DNA of 64,000 bases from Sphingomonas sp. 67-36 (GTDB lineage Bacteria; Pseudomonadota; Alphaproteobacteria; Sphingomonadales; Sphingomonadaceae). Made by a program: the position numbers and the translations under genes. Within the stretch, counting starts at the first letter, position 1; each line of letters starts with the position of its first letter. The DNA is taken from NCBI GenBank assembly GCA_001897375.1, contig MKSU01000009.1:62001-126000 (forward strand), written 5' to 3'. The notes under the pieces are model-generated. The model made no database searches. It worked only from the letters and a program-made list of their open reading frames with translations, and was not told the origin of the DNA. This document shows, one piece after another, positions 58,836 through 64,000 of this stretch.

Positions 58836-60041
58836 CTAGAAAATCCCCGACTGGACAACGCCTGCGAAGAGCTTCACCGCCGAGTCGAGCGGGCGCCGCT
58901 CGGCCCAGCGGCGCAACATCCCCGCCGCATCAATAGTCGCCATGACGGCGTGCCCCGCTATCTCGGGATCGACCGCGCGCATCGAGCCGTCGGCGATCCC
59001 GTCAGCGATCGTGCCGGCGATATGGCGCGCCACCTGATCCGTGCGCTTGAGCATGCGGCCGCGCAGGTCGAGCGGCAGCGCCTGGTAGGCGTTGGTCCGC
59101 AGCAGCGGACTCTCGCCGGCCAACTGCAGCGCGACCAGACTCGACGCCATGATCGCCAGCCGTTCGCCCTCGTCCCTGCCGCTCGCGTCGGCGCGCGCCT
59201 GCGCCGCGTCGAGCAGCGCGTGGGTACGATCGAAGCAGGCGACGACCAGATCGTCCTTGTTGTCCAGGTGGTGGTAGAAGCTGCCGGTCGAGACGCCGAG
59301 TTCGGCGGCGATCTTCTCGACGCTGGCGCCGGCGTAGCTCTCGCGGTTTATCAGATTGGTCGCGGCGTGGAGGAAGCGCGTCTGGGCATCACCGCCGTCC
59401 CCCTCCTCGAGCGGCGCGAGGTGAACGGGCCAGGAGCGCCCGACTCCCAGGCCCCTGTCGAGCACGTCGAACAGCCGGGCGCCCGCACGATCGAGGTCGC
59501 GATCAAGATAGCGGTCCAGCCAGGCGGGAATCCAGTGGATATTCTGGACTAGCACGGCGGCCGATATGAGCGAGCGCGAGCGTGCGCCCGGCCCCTCGTC
59601 GAAATCGAAGAAGTCGCGCACGACGCGGAACATGTCGGCGTAGAGTAGGTCCAAGGGCGCCCGCGCCTCCGCGTCCAGCGCCCGCATATCCGAAAGGAGC
59701 GCGAGTCGGGCGACCGTGGGATCGCGCTGGCGTCGGTGCAACTCGAACTGCTCGTTGAGGAAGGCCTTCACCCGGCTGCGGGCGTCCGGGTGAGCCGCGC
59801 TCGTCAGGGCGGCGTCGCGCAGCCACAGGAGCGTGCGCTCGAGGCACGCCGCTGCCAGCACGTCCTTGCGTTTGAAATAGTAGGTCACGCTCGACGTATC
59901 CAGCCCCAGCGCCTTGGCGACCGCGGTCAGCGTCATGCTACGCGTGCCCTGCACGTTGATGAGGTCGGAAGCCACGTCGAGAATTTCGCTGCGGCGGCGC
60001 GCGTAACGCTGGGTCCGGGTTTGGGCGGATTCGGCCGGCAT
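58836..60041 (-). CDS. Tandem TetR regulator with two DNA-binding domains
   Basis: A 401-residue protein built as two TetR units. The first helix-turn-helix is at about residues 19-67 (LTAVAKALGLDTSSVTYYF) and the second at about 223-270 (VEKIAAELGVSTGSFYHHL); each is followed by a helical ligand-binding-like region. The two units share the pattern LINxxx...VTYYF/SFYHHL and ACxxRT, pointing to duplication or fusion. Monomeric TetR proteins are about 200 residues, so one chain may mimic a dimer. It is divergent from the SDR gene and probably controls that operon. An ATG at 60080 is a less likely start. Confidence 0.9.
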   Translation of the reverse strand: MPAESAQTRTQRYARRRSEILDVASDLINVQGTRSMTLTAVAKALGLDTSSVTYYFKRKDVLAAACLERTLLWLRDAALTSAAHPDARSRVKAFLNEQFELHRRQRDPTVARLALLSDMRALDAEARAPLDLLYADMFRVVRDFFDFDEGPGARSRSLISAAVLVQNIHWIPAWLDRYLDRDLDRAGARLFDVLDRGLGVGRSWPVHLAPLEEGDGGDAQTRFLHAATNLINRESYAGASVEKIAAELGVSTGSFYHHLDNKDDLVVACFDRTHALLDAAQARADASGRDEGERLAIMASSLVALQLAGESPLLRTNAYQALPLDLRGRMLKRTDQVARHIAGTIADGIADGSMRAVDPEIAGHAVMATIDAAGMLRRWAERRPLDSAVKLFAGVVQSGIF

Positions 60042-60133
60042 GACGCTCACTATAGGCACTCCGCGACGCCGCACAATCATCGTAACGCGTCAAAGGGATA
60101 CGATTATTACGGAATACCCTCTACGGTGCTTTC

Positions 60134-60163
60134 TTGGCACTAACGTTAAAAAACTCTTATAAT
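60134..60163 (+). promoter_or_regulatory. Near-consensus sigma-70 promoter for the SDR-TonB-MFS operon
   Basis: TTGGCA (60134-60139) and a perfect TATAAT (60158-60163) are separated by 18 bases, in an AT-rich divergent region. Transcription would begin near 60170, giving a leader of about 100 bases before the SDR gene. A promoter this strong usually needs repression, fitting the divergent TetR-type regulator. Confidence 0.75.
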
Positions 60164-60268
60164 CTCTATGCTTACGTGAATGAAAACACATACCGAAAAT
60201 TGGAAATTTGACAACGGCCGGATTTTTTCCAAGAGTGACTACGGAGAGGTTGAGTCGAGAGGAGGGCA

Positions 60269-61144
60269 ATGGCCCGGTTCGATGGCAAGGTTGCGCTGGT
60301 TACCGGCGGAGCCTCTGGAATTGGCCGCGCGACGGCGCTTGCGATGGCCGCCGAGGGCGCGCTTGTCATTGTCGGCGACCGCGATCTGGGTCGCGCCGAG
60401 GAGACCGCGCACCAGGCGCGTGGCACCGTGGAGGCGCTCGCGCTCGACGTCACCGACGATGCGCAGTTCGCCGCCATGGTCGAGGCGATCGACCAGCGCC
60501 ATGGGCGGCTCGACATATTGTTCAACAACGCCGGCGCGGGCGGCAGCCAGCGCACGATCGCGGACATGGAAATGGCGGAATGGGACGCGACGATGTCGCT
60601 CCTGCTCCGCTCGGTCGCGCTCGGTATCAGGCTGGCCGCCCCGGTCATGATAAGGGGGGGCGGCGGCGCGATCGTCAATACGGCGTCGGTGGCGGCGTTC
60701 GGCGCGGGTTCGGGCCCGATCGCCTATTCGGTGGCGAAGGCCGCCGTCCTGCAACTGACCAAGGTCGCCGCGGCGCAGCTCGCGCGGCACAATATCCGGG
60801 TCAATGCGGTTTGCCCCGGACTCATCCTGACGGATATCTTCACCCAGAGCTATGCCGAGGCGGCCCCCGCCCTTGCCGCCGACGTCAAGAAATACATGGC
60901 GCGTACCGCGCCCTACGCGCAGCCGATCAGGAAGCAGGGACTGCCGGAGGATATCGCCGAGGCGGTGATGTTCCTGGCGAGCGATCAGTCCGCGTTCGTG
61001 ACCGGCACCCATCTGCTCGTTGACGGCGGCATGCTGGTGGGACCCCGGCACAGCTGGGACCCCGATTTCAAGCAACCCGAGGACCATCCTCTGGTCAAGG
61101 CGATGGCCGGCACCGCGCAGGCACAGGCACCGGCGCCGGCATGA
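60269..61144 (+). CDS. Short-chain dehydrogenase/reductase
   Basis: A 291-residue classical SDR with TGGASGIG at 12-19, NNAG at 86-89, Ser140, Tyr153 and Lys157 (YSVAK), and a C-terminal 30-residue tail rich in Ala, Pro and Gln. It probably oxidises or reduces a secondary alcohol with NAD(P)H; the substrate is not evident. A gaggaggg ribosome binding site precedes the ATG. It is the first gene of the operon behind the promoter at 60134 and is followed 70 bases later by a TonB-dependent receptor, so its substrate is probably what the receptor imports. Confidence 0.9.
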   Translation: MARFDGKVALVTGGASGIGRATALAMAAEGALVIVGDRDLGRAEETAHQARGTVEALALDVTDDAQFAAMVEAIDQRHGRLDILFNNAGAGGSQRTIADMEMAEWDATMSLLLRSVALGIRLAAPVMIRGGGGAIVNTASVAAFGAGSGPIAYSVAKAAVLQLTKVAAAQLARHNIRVNAVCPGLILTDIFTQSYAEAAPALAADVKKYMARTAPYAQPIRKQGLPEDIAEAVMFLASDQSAFVTGTHLLVDGGMLVGPRHSWDPDFKQPEDHPLVKAMAGTAQAQAPAPA

Positions 61145-61214
61145 TCTGACGCGGCACGACACAATCGACGGCACGGGCGCCCAAGAGTTCCCGGTCGTTT
61201 CGGGAGGGAGAGGA

Positions 61215-63785
61215 ATGATGAAGACAGCTTTGATGACCGGCGCGGCCCTTGTCGCGATGCTTCCGACTGCGGCCTATGCCGCGCCGGACCTGGCCTCCGG
61301 CGGCGGAAAAGGGGCCGCCGCCGGGGCCGTTGCTTCTGCCAAGGCCGACGATCCGCAAACCGCGCCGACACCTGCGCCCGCGACGTATGCGGCGGGGGCG
61401 CAGTCCGACGACATCATCGTGACCGCACAGCGCCGCGACGAGCAACTGCAGAAAGTGCCGGTCGCCGTCACCGTGTTCACCTCCGAGAACCGCGACAAGC
61501 TGGGCATCCGTTCAATCCAGGACATGTCGAACAACACACCCGGACTGAGCTTCAACTCGACGCTCGACCGCCTGTCGCTGCGTGGGGTCGGCCGCCTGAC
61601 CAACACGATCGGGTCCGATCCGGGCGTCGCGGTCTATAATGACGGGCTCTACACATCATCCAATGCCGAGGCGTCGAAGACGCCGATGTTCGTCGATTCG
61701 ATCCAGATCCTGCGCGGCCCGCAGGGAACGCTGTTCGGGCGCAATTCGGTGGGCGGGGCGATCAACGTCGTCTCTAAGCGGCCCAAGGACTTTTTCGAAG
61801 GCGAATTCCGGCTGACCGGCGACCAATATGGCGGGCTGATCTCGGAGGGTTATCTGTCGGGACCGATCGTGGGCGGGCTGAAGGGGCGCGTGTCGGTGCA
61901 GATGGGCCCGCGTCCGATCGACACCGCGTTCAACAATATCGGTCCCGCCGAGGGCAAGGGATCGCTCCGCCGCTTCCTTGTCGAGGCGCAGTTGCAATAC
62001 GATTTCAGCGACAAGGCGCAGCTGTGGGTTAAATATTCGCACGCCGAATGGGACCACGAGAATTACGGCAGCGCCAACCTGGTGACGCCCTATGCGACCG
62101 GTACGCTGTTTCCCGATGGCGCGCTCGTTCCCAATCCCGCCTACGGCTATACCGTCGCCAATCCGGGGGTGACCGACCGGCGCACGATCAACACCAACAC
62201 CACCGACAACGACACGCTGTCAAAGAACCAGAATTTCGTGGTCAATTTCCGCGCCGATCTGGGCAGCGACATCCAGCTCAAATATGTCGGTGGGTACTCG
62301 CGCTACCTCTACACCCTCTACACCGATTTCGATCAGACAGCGGCCACGAAGCGGGTCGAGACGCTGGGGTCGAACTACGGCGCCTATACCTACAACCCCA
62401 CCTATATCCAGCAGTACGTCGAGGATAAGAAATATTACAGCAACGAGATCACGCTATCGAACTCGCGCCCGGACGACCGCTTCAACTGGGTGATCGGCGC
62501 CTACCAGTTCCACGAACATTACTTCCAGCCGGTCACCTGGTATCAGGGCGGGGACGGTACCGACAACATGGCGGCCGCGATGGCCAACCCGATCTGTCTG
62601 ACCGCCACCTTTGCGATCGACGCCACGTGCCCGGCCAATCCGCAGCGCGCCTTCTACCGCGGCACCGGCGACCTCAAGACCGACAGCTATGCCGGCTTCG
62701 GTCAGATTGATTACAAGCTGACCGATCAACTCAAGATCACCGCCGGCCTGCGCTATTCGTCGGACAAGAAGGTGGGAAGCGAGACCTATCGGCTGGTCAA
62801 CTGGAACCCGGTGGGATCGGCCTATTGCGTGTTTGCGCCCTATGGCGTGATCGGTTTCGGCGGCTGCGGACCCACCACCGCGGGTCAGGACATCACGCGC
62901 TACGTGCTGCAGATCGCTGGCAGCGGCCCCGCCGCGCGTTCGCTGTCGGACACCTTCACCGGCTGGTCGTGGCGGCTGGGCACCGATTACCAGATCAGCC
63001 CGAACGCGATGGTCTATGCCAGCTACAATCGCGGATTGAAGGCGGGCGGGTTCAATCTGGGATCATATGCGCAGAACCCCGAGGTGAAGAACGAGGAAGT
63101 CGACGCCTATGAGGTTGGCCTCAAGAGCCGGCCGGTCAAGGGCGTGACGTTCAACCTCACCGGTTTCTACTACGACTATCGCAACGCGCAGATCCCGATC
63201 TTCGTCGCGCTGGGCAGCGGGTCGCTCGGGCTGACGACGCAGAACTTCTTCAACATCGACAAGACCCGGGCCTATGGCGTGGAGATCGAAGGGCACTGGA
63301 ACGTGACGCCGCAATTCGAGCTGAGCGGCACCTACAGCTATCTCGACTCGACGATCCGCAAGGCGCCGCGCCTGTTCGACGATCCCAACCAGCCGGGCGA
63401 CAACCCGGTCAGCATCGTGGGCAACCGCACGCCGGCGGTATCGAAGAACAAGGTGTCGGTCACCGCCCTGTACGACGTGCCGATGGGCCAGAAAGCCGGC
63501 AACCTGTTCCTCGCGGCCAGCTATTTCTACCGGTCCGATGCCTATTACGACGTGTTCCAGTCGCAGACCGGCCGCGCGCCGGGCTGGAGCCAGGTCGATG
63601 CGCGCGTCACCTGGGTCGATCCGACACAGAAGCTGACGCTGATCCTCTACGCCCGCAACCTGCTCAACACGCTCGGCTACGACGGTGCGGTGGGCGCCAA
63701 CGGCACCGGTGCCGCGGGCTATGGCGAAACCTACAGCTTCACGCTGCCGCGCCAGATCGGGGCGGAGATGCACATCAAGTTCTGA
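61215..63785 (+). CDS. TonB-dependent outer-membrane receptor
   Basis: An 856-residue receptor. The signal peptide ends near TAAYA (residue 22), an Ala/Gly-rich linker follows, and the TonB box is DDIIVTAQRR at about 66-75. The plug domain (about 80-200) contains LSLRGVG and ILRGPQGTLFGRNSVGGAINVVSKRP; the rest is a 22-stranded barrel ending in an aromatic-rich C-terminus (MHIKF). The style is that of sphingomonad receptors for organic nutrients, not of siderophore receptors with long barrels. A gggagggagagga site precedes two adjacent ATGs, the first of which is used. Confidence 0.94.
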   Translation: MMKTALMTGAALVAMLPTAAYAAPDLASGGGKGAAAGAVASAKADDPQTAPTPAPATYAAGAQSDDIIVTAQRRDEQLQKVPVAVTVFTSENRDKLGIRSIQDMSNNTPGLSFNSTLDRLSLRGVGRLTNTIGSDPGVAVYNDGLYTSSNAEASKTPMFVDSIQILRGPQGTLFGRNSVGGAINVVSKRPKDFFEGEFRLTGDQYGGLISEGYLSGPIVGGLKGRVSVQMGPRPIDTAFNNIGPAEGKGSLRRFLVEAQLQYDFSDKAQLWVKYSHAEWDHENYGSANLVTPYATGTLFPDGALVPNPAYGYTVANPGVTDRRTINTNTTDNDTLSKNQNFVVNFRADLGSDIQLKYVGGYSRYLYTLYTDFDQTAATKRVETLGSNYGAYTYNPTYIQQYVEDKKYYSNEITLSNSRPDDRFNWVIGAYQFHEHYFQPVTWYQGGDGTDNMAAAMANPICLTATFAIDATCPANPQRAFYRGTGDLKTDSYAGFGQIDYKLTDQLKITAGLRYSSDKKVGSETYRLVNWNPVGSAYCVFAPYGVIGFGGCGPTTAGQDITRYVLQIAGSGPAARSLSDTFTGWSWRLGTDYQISPNAMVYASYNRGLKAGGFNLGSYAQNPEVKNEEVDAYEVGLKSRPVKGVTFNLTGFYYDYRNAQIPIFVALGSGSLGLTTQNFFNIDKTRAYGVEIEGHWNVTPQFELSGTYSYLDSTIRKAPRLFDDPNQPGDNPVSIVGNRTPAVSKNKVSVTALYDVPMGQKAGNLFLAASYFYRSDAYYDVFQSQTGRAPGWSQVDARVTWVDPTQKLTLILYARNLLNTLGYDGAVGANGTGAAGYGETYSFTLPRQIGAEMHIKF

Positions 63786-63807
63786 GCGCGGCGGGTGGAG
63801 AGATGAC

Positions 63808-64000
63808 ATGCAGCAGGTGACGTCGCCGTCGCTCCGCAAGGTCGGAATGGGCACGAAGCTCGCCTACGGGTTCGGCTCGATCGCCTACGGGATCAAGGAT
63901 AACGGGTTTCAAACGCTCCTGCTGCTCTACTACAATCAGGTGGTCGGCCTGCGCGCCGACCTGGTCGGGCTTGCCATCCTGATCGCTCTGGTGATCGACG
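63808..64000 (+). CDS. GPH/MFS-type sugar-cation symporter, N-terminal part (runs off the window)
   Basis: The first 64 codons of a membrane transporter. The opening segment LAYGFGSIAYGIKDNGFQTLLLLYYNQVVGL, with variation, matches the start of glycoside-pentoside-hexuronide:cation symporters (MFS_2), which carry sugars, glucuronides or related compounds. The start ATG at 63808 follows a gtggagag site. It lies 22 bases after the TonB receptor, so outer- and inner-membrane uptake appear to be co-expressed. Confidence 0.8.
   Translation, partial: MQQVTSPSLRKVGMGTKLAYGFGSIAYGIKDNGFQTLLLLYYNQVVGLRADLVGLAILIALVID

Noticed and set aside
58674-60041. Phage or integrase remnant next to tRNA-Gly
   Set aside because: No recombinase motif or truncated integrase frame could be found in the window, so integration is only inferred from layout.

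Overview
The window is chromosomal DNA from a GC-rich alphaproteobacterium, most likely a Sphingomonas-type sphingomonad. The evidence is the CtrA-class cell-cycle regulator preceded by a full TTAA-N7-TTAAC box and GANTC sites, the Bpt-type aminoacyl transferase, a SUF operon led by an Rrf2 regulator, a PafA/SPAP-like threonine alkaline phosphatase, a SusC-free TonB receptor with a sphingomonad-style IIVTAQRR box, and a tandem glycine riboswitch ahead of a split-P glycine cleavage operon. Most genes are dense and translationally coupled, with stop and start codons sharing 1 or 4 bases.

Region by region. (1) 1-9720, minus strand: the translation/transcription operon rimP-nusA-(tautomerase)-ylxR-infB-(VOC protein)-rbfA-(tdk)-(M50 protease)-truB-rpsO-pnp. 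It carries four extra enzymes not found in the textbook operon, hairpins in the rpsO-pnp gap and a nested inverted repeat after tdk. (2) 9894-11129: a PQQ-type sugar dehydrogenase lipoprotein. (3) 11217-17712: glycine riboswitch, gcvT, gcvH, a SAM methyltransferase, gcvPA, gcvPB, then a nitronate monooxygenase. (4) 17729-28632: NAD synthetase, an orphan hybrid histidine kinase, a secreted alkaline phosphatase, DsbD, Bpt and threonine ammonia-lyase. (5) 28717-37537: a beta-hydroxyacid dehydrogenase and an exported amidohydrolase, an SDR, CtrA with its regulatory region, an AI-2E-family permease, N-carbamoylputrescine amidase, an L,D-transpeptidase, NfuA and an aspartyl beta-hydroxylase-like oxygenase. 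(6) 37731-45420: a periplasmic M16 peptidase, an acyl-CoA synthetase, gamma-glutamyltransferase, an AT-richer gap with a strong intrinsic terminator and a possible small RNA, and an AraC regulator. (7) 45541-51581: a fully overlapping eight-gene SUF operon, rrf2-sufB-(small Cys protein)-sufC-sufD-sufS-sufT-sufA. (8) 51612-58271: phosphoglucomutase, divergent glpK/glpD, an aminotransferase and a two-domain universal stress protein. (9) 58600-64000: tRNA-Gly(CCC), then a region that looks accessory: a regulator with two TetR DNA-binding domains, a near-consensus promoter, an SDR dehydrogenase, a TonB-dependent receptor and the start of a GPH/MFS-type sugar transporter.

Most of the window is core housekeeping. 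The parts I consider least explained are the candidate small RNA at 44380-44518, the four-cysteine protein inside the SUF operon, the methyltransferase inside the gcv operon, the extra enzymes inside the nusA-infB operon, and the tandem-TetR/SDR/TonB/MFS cluster beside tRNA-Gly. I did not find a CRISPR array, an insertion sequence, a recognisable prophage or a classical defence system.
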